DNA from: Dendrocalamus latiflorus
Lineage: Eukaryota; Streptophyta; Magnoliopsida; Poales; Poaceae
NCBI GenBank assembly: GCA_017311315.1
Contig: CM029609.1
Coordinates: forward strand, 44,279,166 to 44,343,165
Length of the DNA: 64,000 bases
Direction: 5' to 3'
The notes under the pieces are model-generated. The model did not search any database. It was not told where the DNA came from and saw only the letters and a program-made list of their open reading frames with translations. A program made the translations under genes and the position numbers. Each line of letters begins with the position of its first letter. The first letter of the stretch is position 1. Shown here piece by piece: positions 25,401 to 36,597 of the stretch.

Positions 25401-27156
25401 CATGAATTACCAAGTATCAAGCCTCAAGGTGGTGAAATAGATCTAAGAGAACTTGCAAAATGTAACATTTTACAACATATTGGTACACATGAAATAGCAT
25501 AGAGATATATTTTTATAACTGCATGGAGTGATTTGTTGAATATGAAACAGCAGAACAGAAGAAACATATTGATGCCAATTTGTATACAGAAATAATGCAG
25601 GAACAACCCACATTCTCAGCTTTCATTTCAAAAAGACATGTTGCATAGAAAATAAAATTTAGCAAGGAGATCCTCACAAGCTCTTCTTCTTGTTTGCATT
25701 TTAGTTCTAGTCTTTGTTGGTGGCGTGACCGCAAGGTATTTTGAAACTCATTGATGTCATCGCCAAGAATTGCTTGTGCTAATGTAGGGTCACTCTGCAA
25801 ATCAAGAAGATACCGGTTTTTCAACAAAAGAAATTAACATATTTTCTGCAAGTAACATCTGAGCACTATAAAGTATAAACTGACCAATACTGATAAATAA
25901 TGAATCTATCAGCAAAGTTTACCTGAAGGAGCTGTGCCATTAGTTGTGAATCGCCTCGAATATGTTGTTGGAAAGCTTGAGGATTCACAGCAGATCCATC
26001 AGGATTTAACCTTATAACATCTTGAGATGCCCTGAAATTTTCAGCACGGACAATAAACTCGAGGAAGCATTGGTACATTAGTGACATCAAGATTCATGAG
26101 ATTAGTTAAGCTAAGAAAAGTATATACTTTGGTGACATCAAGATTGATGACATTAGTTAAGCTGAAGATATAGCATCTCTATGCTACCTGTGACTTCTGA
26201 GTTGTGTTCAAGATACACCAAAAAGCAAACTGACAGGTGACAAGCGACAACTACAAAAACCAAACCATCTAGATATGCCAAAAAAGAGTAACAAAGCGTT
26301 ACTTGTAACAACCTAAAATCTTTTCTTGTGCTAAGAAAGAAATCGATGGATAACTCTACGGAAAGTAGTTGCCAGTAAGAACAGAAAGCATCAAATCACC
26401 ATAAGTGAACTAGCAGGGGTTTCAACCTCTCAAGAAATTTGTTCAGAAATCGACAACTATATGTAAATAGAGTAATAATCAGAGGAGCGCCAGCAAGCAG
26501 ACCTATCATTGGAGGAAGAAACCATCATCACAAGGTCGCCATCGCGGACTCCGACGGCGCTAAGTTTCTCCGAGTTCTGCATCTCCTTGCCATTGAAGTG
26601 AAGCTGCTGCTGCCGCAGCGGCACTCGGGTCTGGCCACACACACCCAAAACCAACATTCCAACAATGTGAGATCAAACCAGTCGCGGCAAAGTCTTGAAT
26701 AGAAGTCTCAAGCAAGCTAGCAGGCCCGGCTCACCTCCACCTCAAGGAGCGCCTTCAAATTCTCCACCTGCAAGCACACATGACGCACAATTTTAGCGAA
26801 AAACCGCCGCAATCGCATTCAAAGATTGCAACCACAGTTCAAGGGCCTAGCTCCGCAACCATACTCCAGCAACACGCGGAAGGAAGGAAACCGAAGCGGC
26901 GGACGGCTCTGAAGTCTAAACCACGCCACCAAAATTACCAGCAAAAGATCCAACCAATCTTTACACCCAGACACGCGATAGCACACCACGAGGAACGAAT
27001 TGCTCATCGCCCCAATCAGTTACTACCTCTAAAGATCGAGATCGAGACGCGGGGGGGGGGGGGGGGGGGGGGGGGCGAGGGCAGGCTCACGGATTCATCG
27101 GGGTCGACGTCGAGGGTGAGAAACTGCTCGTCGGCGGACATCACCGTGACCTTCAT
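22407..27156 (-). CDS. DDI1: DDI1-like ubiquitin receptor/aspartic protease, 16 exons, 410 aa
   Basis: Proteasome shuttle protein of the Ddi1 family, expected to bind ubiquitinated clients in cytosol and nucleus. Exons on the minus strand: 27156-27091, 26767-26735, 26630-26503, 26031-25923, 25794-25678, 25322-25257, 24831-24769, 24688-24644, 24271-24210, 23952-23859, 23428-23336, 23244-23175, 22973-22900, 22803-22746, 22659-22634, 22535-22407. All introns are GT-AG and the frame closes. Residues 1-75 are the ubiquitin-like domain (MKVTVMSADEQFLTLDVD). The retroviral-type protease fold spans about 190-325, with catalytic Asp213 in FVDSGAQST. A proline-rich linker follows, then a UBA domain at about 371-410 (LVELGFDRASVIQALKLFNG). 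Length agrees with plant DDI1 (about 410-415 aa), and every domain and the active site are intact. A 25-base G run lies in intron 1. It converges tail to tail with the subtilase gene. Confidence 0.96.
27051..27075. repeat. poly-G tract of 25 bases in DDI1 intron 1
   Basis: Uninterrupted run of 25 G (C on the transcribed gene's sense strand), 16 bp inside intron 1 from the first exon's donor. Homopolymers of this length are prone to length errors in sequencing. Confidence 0.97.
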
Positions 27157-27329
27157 CTCGCCGCCGCCGGCCGGAATCGAACTCCTCCACCTCGGCTGTG
27201 GAGAGACGAGAGGGGTGGGAGTGGGGGCGTTTCCTGTTTAGTGTGCGGGCGAGTCTACGGGTGTCAAATCGGGTTGCATTGCTTTGTTGGTCTTTCCAAT
27301 CATCCAATCCAAATTACTGCATCTCTTTA

Positions 27330-28120
27330 CAATCGTTTTTCCCCCGAGCAAATGGAGCAAAGATCAGGAGTAAAGATCGACTTCAAATACGGGTGAAAAT
27401 AGATCAAATATAGATGGATAATAGTTTTATTATATTTGATTTTATTTTTTCTCATATGCGAATATGAATATAGATATTCTATATACAAATAGAAATACGA
27501 ATGATATCAAATATAAATATAAATACAGAGCGGATAAGAATCAAATTGAATACGGTTATGAATATTTCTCGGAATATGATAACCCTTTAAACTATACATA
27601 CAAAATGATCAAAAAAATATAATAATTTATTTGATCCAAACATTCGTGAAAAATATTTATGAATTCTTTATATAAGCTAAGATTCTCTCCTAACTCCATG
27701 TATTAATGTATATATTAATGCATAATTGGCTACTAAAGTATTATGTAAATAGGTTGGGCTAAAATAGAGGATATATGATGTGGATATTCGGCTTCTGAAT
27801 ATCCAGATAATCCGGATTCATATTCATATTCAACAGATAGTGAGCTACTGAATCTGTATTCGTATTCGACATCAAAAATCCATATTCATTTCTGATTCAA
27901 TACTATTTGATAAATATCTGAGCCGATAGAATCTATATTTGAAAATTATTTGAATCAGTCAAAAACCATCCAATCCATTTTCAACCCTAATTTCAAATGA
28001 AATATTAGTGAAACCATATTTGTATTCGTATTTCGACGTAGAAATCCACTGTTCTCATATTCAGATACAAATAATCCATTTTTAATTCAAAATTACAGAA
28101 ATATACCTACGTAAAAGTTT
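27330..28120. other. AT-rich repeat-like region, no gene
   Basis: Dense with GAATATGAATAT- and ATATTCGGAT-type strings on both strands, resembling a decayed transposon with internal inverted motifs. The left CGGGTGAAAATAGATC and right ATTTTCAACCC could be remnants of inverted ends, but I could not define termini. Confidence 0.45.
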
Positions 28121-28459
28121 TTTTTACAGGAATGGGCTCTAGTCGCCCAACAGACGCGCAACATGCATGCAGTCGGTGTACCATTGGGTGACATAATTGC
28201 AGTCGCCGAATGGTCAGGCGACTGGACGCTATCGCCTAACTGTTCAACGACTAGACGCGATATATATTCGACCGCTCAGTCGAGCCCCTGGTAGATTCCA
28301 TCCGCTGCGCGCAAAGAGAAGAGCAGGGAAAGAAAGATGAAGAGAGGAGAGGGCAAAAAAGAGAGGAGAGGGAGAGGAACAGTAGAGGTTCCGCTACTTT
28401 TACAAGGTAAATTTTTTTATGTTGTGCTCAATATTTTTATATAAAGTAAATAATTTGTT

Positions 28460-28790
28460 TAGTGTAAAATTAGGATTCATAGAAAATTATAATTGTAAAA
28501 CTTTGCTAAGAAGTAAATAGTTGTAAAAAATTTAGTCAATATAGTTATAGAAAATTAGCATCCGTAGAAAATTATAGTTGTAGAAAATTTAATAAATATT
28601 ATAGTTGTACAAAATTTAGTGCTTATAGTTATAAAAATTTAGCATCCATAGAAAATTATAGTTGTAGGGTTTAGCATCCGTATAAAATTCTAGTTGTAGA
28701 AAAATTAGTCAATATTATATAGAAAATTAGCATCTATAGAAAATTGTAATCGTAAAAAATTTAGTCAATATTTTTGTATGAAGTAAATAA
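28460..28790. repeat. imperfect AT-rich tandem repeats
   Basis: Repeated variants of AGCATCCATAGAAAATTATA and GTTGTAGAAAATTTAGTCAA at irregular spacing of roughly 45-50 bp. The repeats lie just upstream of the MULE transposase remnant and may be its subterminal region. Positions 28130-28300 hold CG-rich GTCGCC/GGCGAC motifs that could be a MULE end (inference). Confidence 0.6.
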
Positions 28791-30430
28791 TTTGCTTTGT
28801 GCAAAATATTATTAGATAACATTTACGATTTATTAGGAATGAACATAATGTTGTTAGTACATTGAAAATGGCATTTAAATTATTATGTCATGTAAATTAT
28901 CAAAACCCATTAGAAATAATTTACAGTAGAACAGAGGTCGAGCAGCGAGAGAAGAGAAGTGTCAGTGTGCGTGGGAGCAGATAAGGAGTGATGCATATTG
29001 GGGTGAAAGAAAGAGAGCGGTGGTGGTGCGAATGAGGAGGGGTTATGCTATAATGGTATTGTAGTAGTTCATGATAGACGAATGGTCGTACAATGTAAAT
29101 TATAGTACAACAGTAGTTTCATATTGTATGATGCGATTTGACTAGTAGCAACATTGAAAATGTTTGCATGCAGACATAAGCAATGCCGATACCCACTACA
29201 TTAAAAGTGCATTACGGTGTCGACATCGTTCGTGAAGGTCAGAACAGTGTTGACTTGAGCAGCTTTTCGCAACCCACTCTGGTACACCCAAATGGTGAGA
29301 ATGCTTGAATCGCATATGTGTTATACTGGCTCACCCGTAGCTTCTCCTTAGACCTTGAGGTGTACAGCATCATCATACAAGGGCTTTGGAGCCGGTCTCC
29401 CACGCACATTAGATGGGAGTTGAGAACATTGATGTACACTTCTGCGTGGAAGGGCTTTTCGGAAAGCTGTCGACGCTGTGGATACGAGTGTGTGCTGCTT
29501 GTAAAACCATACCCAATAGAAGTTGTACAAGGCCCTGCCAGCGGCTATCATGCGAGTGGTGTGAGCAGCTCAGGCACCCAGCATGTTGATGAAAAGGAGG
29601 ACCCGGAGGCCAGTGTCAGAGAGGTTGCAGAGGAAATTTCTTGTGACGAGGCCGATGCGGTAAATGGAGGAGAGGAAGAAGGGTCACGGCGTGTTGAGCC
29701 TACAGGACAGGCTGATGAAGGGGAGCATATAGAGTACATAATTCATCAAATGAAGAGCGATGACCGGATGGCCTGGCTGAAGAGGAAGCTGTACAGGAGG
29801 ACGACGATGATAGTTTCGATGAGGACGAAGCTCCCATCTCGCAGGAATGGAACAAATTTGATGCTAAGGGTGGTACTGCGCATGACGAGCATGAATCACC
29901 GTGGGAGTATCATGGCACAGAGATTCGGTTGCACTTAATGTTTGTTGACAAGGCATCATTGCAAGATGTCATCAAGCTGTGGGCTCTGTCCATACAGCGG
30001 ACTTTTCAAGTCGTCAAATCTAGCCAAGAGCAGTATACCATGAAGTGCGAGCAGGTCGATTGTCCTTGGAGGGTGCATACATGAAGACCGAAGTATGAGA
30101 CTCACTTGACTGTCTTGAAGGCGGAGCCGCACTCCTGCATTCTCAGCTGTGTTTTGCTGAGGCATCATAACCTAACGCTCACCTTCATAGCCAATTTGAT
30201 GTATGGAGAGATAGTGGAGAAGAAGGACATGTAGGCCATTCACATCATGGTTGCTATCGAGAAGAAATTCAAGTACAAGATTAGCTATGCGAAGGCATGT
30301 CGTGCGAAGCAGAAGGCTTTAGAAAAATGGTTCGGGTCTTTCGAGGTGGCAACGACAACCTTTCTCGCATGCTTCAGGTGATGCAAGATAGAACCCGAAC
30401 ACATACACTAGTGTGAAGGACAAGCCATCT

Positions 30431-32677
30431 TGTAGGATCGACAACGGCGACAGAGGGGGGGGGGGGTGAATGTCGTTCATAAAAATTTAATCGACCCCCC
30501 GAGTACCTACGATCTCTCCAATAGCTAGGGAGCTATGAAGAAGATTTAAATGCTCACTAGAAATACAGAGAAACAACACAAACTAGAGAGCAAATACTTG
30601 AGAAGCACAAGAAATAGAGCTATTTTTACTGCTAACCAAGGAGAGCTTTGCTACTCACAAATTGGCACAAAGAATACTGCAGATAGCTGCCTGTCCAGAC
30701 CGAAAAGAAGGCTGAGATCTCCAATCGAAAGTAGCTATTAAATACCCACTGTTAGACCAAGAAATGACTGCCGACCAACCAAAGCAAAATAGTACAAAAG
30801 AAACTGTAGACTGAAGTCTCTTTTGTATTGCTGCCAAAACCACAAAAGAGAATAAAGAAAGTGCCTCTTTTTGTGTTTCTTTTGCAGACCTAAAAACAAG
30901 TAATGCCAAACTTTTCAGGCTAGACAGCCGAACCAAATGTACAGGAAGAACATGGTCTAAAGAAAGTCATACACTTGATAGCCGAAAAGCAAAGACTGCT
31001 AGATGAGGTCCGAAAACAGCCCAGATAATACACTAATTTGGGACAGCTATCAAGTGATGAAAACTTGGCCAAAACAAGCACTGCATGCTGCAGCCGAACA
31101 GCAGTTTCACCATGCCGAAAATATACTTAGGCCCTGTTTGGATCCCTTGACTAATTTTTAGTCATCTAAAGTTTAGGTCTAGTCCGTCCAAACAGGTGAA
31201 CTAATACCTGGACTAATTTTTAGTTCATCCCCAACTAGCTATTAGTTCATTAGTTGGCAAATGTGGACTAATTGTGGACTAAAAGGTGGTACCAAACAGC
31301 AAAAGATGAAAATACCCCCGCTACCCTTTCTCCACTACTCCACATGCAACACACTAACAAATATAGGGGTATAAATGTCTTTGTCCATGAAAGTCACCAC
31401 CTTTTAGTCCATGTATCCAAACAGCACTTGACTAATTTTTAGTTCACCAACTAATGAACTAATAATTAGTTCTAGACGATCCAAACAGGCCCTTAGACAA
31501 GAAAAAGAAATCAGCAAGAAATGACAGCAATTGCTGCTGCCGAAGAGAGCTAAATAAATAAGCTGCAAGCTGGCCGAAAGCCAAAAACTAAAAGAGATCA
31601 AATCCCAAAAGAAGTGATAGATTGAGAACATAACAAAAGAGAGATGTTGCCGTGAGGATCAAGGACAGAAATACCCAAAAGGGACTCTTGATATTCTTTA
31701 GTCTTTAGATCATGTGCCATGAACTCAATTAGCTATCGAGAAAGAACACACAAAAAAAGAAGAGCAGAAGCACATGAAAACACAAGCACAACAAGGAAAG
31801 CCTACTCAAGACATCTCAAACACCAAATTTCTTCGATTGAGACAAAAGAGATGAATGATTAAATAAGAGGAATGATTACATAGTTGTTCAGCTCATCTCT
31901 CTCAATCTCCCACTAACAAGTCCACATACATGCTTAGGAGATCAAGAACACAACCCTATCTCACACAACCATGGAGAGACATAAATAAAACCCTAATCTT
32001 TTACACACTCTCTCTCAAATTTCAGCACAACCTCTCCCTCTCCTTTTATAGCATCCCACTAATGGGTTTGCACATGCTTTACCCATTAGGTCACCACCTA
32101 CTCTATGCTTTATCCAAACCCACTTCCTTTAGTGCAGCTTTGCGTTTTTACCGAAACGCCCCTCGCGCACCTTCCAGGAAGCTTCCTCCTTTCTTGCCTT
32201 GCAAGCCTCGCAGCTTCGCCTTCTTCGGCACACCTCGACCGTTCTGACCTCAGCGCCACCTGCGCCTAATCCGGTCCACCGTGCCTCGCCACGACTCCAC
32301 CTCGAGTCCACGTCGTCTTCGACACATCCCAACTGTTCTGACCTCAGCGCCACCTGCGCCTAGTCCGGTCCTCCGTGTCTCACCACGACTCCACTCGATG
32401 TCCTGCAGTCACACGGACAAGAAATACGTTAAATAGCACCGCTCGACACATGAAAGCATAAATAACACCATCGAATCATACTTACGCATGATGAAGTCCA
32501 AACCTGTCAAATCATCAGAATATGCATCCTAAACACATTGACCATGTATGACCAAGTCCGACCGAGCCCGTTGCACCACGCAACGACATGGTCCGACCGC
32601 ACAAACCAAACTCGACTATCCTAAACCGATGTCAATTACTCATCATTCACACGGGATGACCTCCACATGGTCTCTCA
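30431..32677. mobile_element. solo LTR, 2247 bp, TSD CATCT, inside the transposase
   Basis: Starts TGTAGGATCGACAACGGCGA and ends CATGGTCTCTCA, giving TG...CA termini. It is flanked by CATCT at 30426-30430 and 32678-32682. The early run of G after ACAGAG resembles starts of grass Copia LTRs (GACxxAGAGGGGGGTGAAT). There is no internal coding domain. It carries a nested Tourist MITE at 31130-31492. Confidence 0.9.
31130..31492. mobile_element. Tourist-like MITE nested in the solo LTR, TSD TTA
   Basis: Left end GGCCCTGTTTGGATC and right end (reverse complement) GGGCCTGTTTGGATC, flanked by TTA at 31127-31129 and 31493-31495. Internal CTAATTTTTAGT motifs recur. Length is 363 bp and it is non-coding. 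Confidence 0.88.
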
Positions 32678-34412
32678 CATCTACAAGGCCACCAGGTTTT
32701 GCAGTGTTGTAAAGGGCTTTCTTAATCTTTGGTGCGTGCATCGAGGTATTCAAGTATATGATGCATGTGATCTCAGTTGATAGGACCTTTTGACTAGCAA
32801 ATACAAGGGTCTGATTCTTACGGCCATCGGCGTTGATGGCAACAATCAAATTATGCCCCTAGCCATCACAATCGTCGGAAGTGAGAATTGCGACTATTGG
32901 TTGTGGTTCCTTCGACATGTGAGGGTGGGAGTTATCGAAGCTCATCCTAGTATGTGTGTAATCCATGATCGCCATGGCAGGATGGTGAAATCCATAAGAA
33001 AACTTTAGAAAGACCCCAAGGAGTCATTCTCTTGACTGGATATGAGAAACAGATGGTGCATTTACCACATGAGGGCTGACTTTTTTAAGCAGTTCCCGAA
33101 ACAACCATTGATGGAGCTGTTCAAGAGGTTGGCTATGCATAACCAGAAGCACAAATTCGACGCTTTATGGGTGCTATTGGATGAGCACAGTAGGAAGCAC
33201 ATCGACGAGAGGAACAAGGGAACGACCATGCCTGCGGCGGAACAACCTGAGTGCCTAACAGCACTGGTTGAGCCTGATGCAGCTAGTCCGAGAAGAAGGA
33301 GCTCGTGGAACATTAAGTGCTTCTCGCAGTGGATTGATGCCAAGCCATTGGAGAAGTGGTCCCTACCACACAACACAGATAGCACAAGGTATGGCATAAT
33401 GGCGACTAACCTTACCGAGGTGTACAACTGGGTTCTCAGGGGCCTTCATTCTCAGCCCCCTCATCGCCATCATGGAAGGTGTTCTACACAACACAATCGG
33501 CTATTTCAGAGGCATGCAAATGCCGCATTCATGCAGCTAACCCACAAACACTGTGCTGCTCGAAGATTATAGCATACATGAAGGTGAAGACAGAGAAGGG
33601 CCAGTTGTACACAGTGCACATGAAGCATCATTTCGACGTGCTCCTCCGGGATAGATCCGGATTAGAGACGACTCGTTCTCTTGTTACCCACGAGGTATGC
33701 CTTGGAGATCATGTAAATGAACCTAGCTGCTCGTGCAACAAGCCAAAGCTATTACACAAGCCATGCTCTCATGTCCTTGCCGCATGCGGGACTGTGAGTA
33801 TGGATCCTTTGAACTTCATGTCCGAGTACTTCTTGAAGGAGAGGGTGATGCAGGCATAGAGTGGCGAGCTAAGGGGATTCAGGGTTGTGGGCAAATTCGC
33901 CACCTTAGATATTGCAGCGAGGACTTGGATTCTGGATGTTGACATGCTGAAGGGTGGGAAGGGTCGTCGGGAGAGCCATCATATTACGAATGATATAGAC
34001 GAAGTGCAAGCTGGGGCGCCAGGTAGACGTTGCGGGCGCTGCGGTCAGGAGGGCCACACATCCAAATGATGCAAGGTACCTGCTGATGAGTATGCACACC
34101 GGCATGGTTTCCGCTACCATTTTTTGGAGTGTGCAAAGTGGTTTCAACATTACAAATCATTGTATGCTATTATCTATACTTTATTAGTTGCCACATTTGA
34201 TGTACATAGTGTTGTAGTAATTGTACCATACATTGCTAATTTTCTATATTTATACAGTTTTTGTGCTATTTCCCCTTTTCAGTACTGTTGTAAATATTGT
34301 CCGAGTAGCCTAGTACTGTTTTGTTTATTTATTTACAAGTTAAATGTACTGTTGCTTTACATTCGATGTTTTTTGTTCCACGTAAATGCTAACTTGAAGT
34401 CACTTTGCAGGT

Positions 34413-34811
34413 ATGGCTCGTGAACTTCGCAAATTGGATTGGCCTTACAGCCTCCTAGATGAGCACATGGAACGAATGTATCGCGCGTCGCGCCATGTCC
34501 CACCTCCTAGGAGCGTGGTCGAGGCGACTGACTTGGGGGTGATCCGCACACGCACACCTCGAGTGGTCTGGAGACTAAACCCACACTGGATAGACAAGTC
34601 TGCACTTTGGTGTCACTGTCTTGTCACTATACGTAGGTTGCTTACTGGCCTTTTTTTTGCTTCGCAGGCTCAGCAATGCCAGACTACTACCTCTTGCTCG
34701 GATGGTGCAGGCCACAGACGAGGATGGTCTGGCACCAGCTGCGCTTGGGGACGACGGCTACAAGCGGTCGTGATGCTTCCCGTTCGACCGCTCCCTACTG
34801 ACAGCAAATAA
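34413..34811 (+). pseudogene. plant mobile domain (PMD) gene fragment
   Basis: The first block reads YSLLDEHMERMYRASRHVPP. After an intron ending TTCGCAG at 34667, a second block on a different frame reads RLSNARLLPLARMVQATDED. Both match the start of PMD/MAIN-like proteins, which have LLD-x-H near the N-terminus and a later RL-x-x-A-x-LLPLARM block. The bulk of the domain is missing. Its position straight after a MULE transposase fits the PMD cargo seen in many plant MULEs. Positions 34812-35186 show no gene. Confidence 0.6.
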
Positions 34812-35399
34812 ATTACACAATATGAACAGAACAATGTTTGATAAGAGGTATAAAAATAATATTGACACTACCAAATTTTGTTGAAATTTGAAGGGCTAAA
34901 ATGCATACTTTGAGAACATAAGGGGGCTATGGTCTCCATTAGCACCCCCTCACTCCACCGCAGTTCGCAAAAAAACATGTAACTTCTACGTGTGATAGTG
35001 TGTCATATATATGGTGTTGTCTGCATTGAGTAGATGTTAGCTTGATGGCTTTGGCTAAGATAAAATTGATCTTACGTGTTTTGTGATAATTTCTACTTGT
35101 AAGTACGGTAATTTCATAGGTTGCATGAGTTACTGTTGTAATGGTACGATGGGCGAAATATGTGTGTAACCATGTTTTTTTGTCAATCTCTACCACTATA
35201 AAACCACCAGTTGTAAACTTTTCTATAGTTACCCCAACAAATGTCCCCCGCAGTCAAGACCTCTCCTAGACGCACCAAACCAACTGTTCCCAGAACCAGC
35301 GAACCTTTGAAACGAAGGGACGATATCCACTGTAGCCTCTCCTTTCTCTTACTCACTCAAATCCAATGGCCCAGATTGTTTGGATCATGCCTCGTCACG

Positions 35400-36050
35400 C
35401 ACCCCGCGCGAGGCGCGACTCCCCCCGACGCCCTCACCCCGCGCGAGGCGCAACTCCCCCCCGACACCCCGTCTCCCACGCCCCCATCTCCTCCTCTCCT
35501 CTGCCGCACGCAGGAGCCCCAGGGCATGGCGGCATCCTCCCCACCCGCGCGCGACTCCCCCGACGCCCCATCTCCCACCAGGGCGGCGGCGATCCTCCCC
35601 ACCCCGCGCGCGACTCCTCCTCTCCCCCGGCTCCCTCTCTCCCTCGGCGGCGGCGCGGCGCCCACCCCGCGCGGCGGCGCAGCGGCGATCCTCCCCACCC
35701 CGCGCGCGACTACCCCGACGCCCCATCTCCCACCAGGGCGGCGGCGCGGCGCCGATCCTTCCCACCCCGCGCGCGACTCCCCCTCTCCCCGCGCGGCGGC
35801 GCGGCGCCCACCCCGCGCGGCGGCGAGCGGTGATCCTCCCCACCCCGCGCGCGACTCCCCCTCTCCCCCGACGGCGGCGCGGCGCCCACCCCGCGCGGCG
35901 GCGAGCGGCGATCCTCCCCACCCCGCGCGCGACTCCCCCTCTCCCCCGGCGGCGGCGCGGCGCTCACCCCGCGCGGCGGCACGGCGGCGATCCTCCTCCC
36001 CCACAGAGGAACCCCAGGGCAGGGCGCGGCGATCCTCGATCATCAGGGCA
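35400..36050. repeat. very GC-rich minisatellite
   Basis: Repeated units of about 70-85 bp built from GATCCTCCCCACCCCGCGCG, CGACTCCCCCTCTCCC and GGCGGCGCGGCGCCCACC. Long open frames exist on both strands here only because the unit lacks stop codons. Confidence 0.88.
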
Positions 36051-36084
36051 CCAGGGCGCGGACTCGGCTACCAGGGCTGCTGCG

Positions 36085-36215
36085 GCGTGAGGAATAAGAG
36101 GAGGAGGGGCAGAGGAGGGAGAGGGCAACTGCGAGGCGGCGGCTACTGCTGTTGCGGCGTGAGGAATTAGAGGAGGAGAGGCAGAGGAGGGAGAGGGCAA
36201 CTGCGAGGCGGCGGC
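36085..36215. repeat. direct duplication of about 66 bp
   Basis: Two adjacent copies of GCGGCGTGAGGAATAAGAGG through CAACTGCGAGGCGGCGGC, with small differences. They lie between the GC-rich minisatellite and the captured MPP-alpha exons. Confidence 0.85.
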
Positions 36216-36597
36216 GGCGGTGACAGGCACGATGTCCGCGGCGGTGTGCTGGAAGCGGGCCCCCTCCTCCTTGTAGGAGCTCCCCCACACGGCGGCGTCC
36301 CCTCCGCCCTCCAAGCGGGCCCGCTTCCGCAGCGGCGGTGGCAGCCCCTCGCCTCCCCGGCCGCGCGGCGCTGCCGACCCCGGTCTCGTCGCCGTGTTCC
36401 GCGCGCGGTTCCCCTCTGTGAGCCTTGAGGTGATGCGATCTGCTCGAATCCCATGCGAAGTAGCTAGCGGTTACGCTCTACATTTTGGCTATCTGTCTGT
36501 TTGGATTGATTGGAAACGGAAGCCTTTCATGTGACGAAAATTTAATCTTTCACATGAACACCTGTTGCTACTGCCGGAGCTCTACCGCTGACCCTGG

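Larger units (their letters stand above)
29183..34069 (+). pseudogene. MuDR-type (MULE) transposase, decayed and split by an LTR
   Basis: The translated pieces follow the plant MULE transposase order. An N-terminal block contains WEYHGTEIRLHLMFVDKASL and CPWRVH (MuDR-type DNA-binding region, about 29900-30080). A catalytic-core block contains YKGLILTAIGVDGNNQIMPL and ENCDYWLWFL (32800-32920). Next come FSQWIDAKPLEKW and RYGIMATNLTEVYN (33330-33430), a SWIM zinc finger CSCNKPKLLHKPCSH (33730-33770) and a CCHC knuckle CGRCGQEGH (34030-34060). Several frame changes and in-frame stops separate the pieces (for example HT*RPKYE near 30083). A 2247-bp solo LTR (30431-32677) sits between the DNA-binding and catalytic parts. 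It cannot make a full protein. A PMD gene fragment follows 340 bp downstream. Confidence 0.85.

Noticed and set aside
28130..35186. Terminal inverted repeats for the first MULE
   Set aside because: CG-rich GTCGCC/GGCGAC motifs at 28130-28300 look like a MULE end, but no matching inverted copy was found downstream.
35241..36314. Long Pro/Arg/Ala-rich frames on both strands (up to 309 codons)
   Set aside because: Created by the GC-rich minisatellite, which lacks stop codons. No conserved residues.
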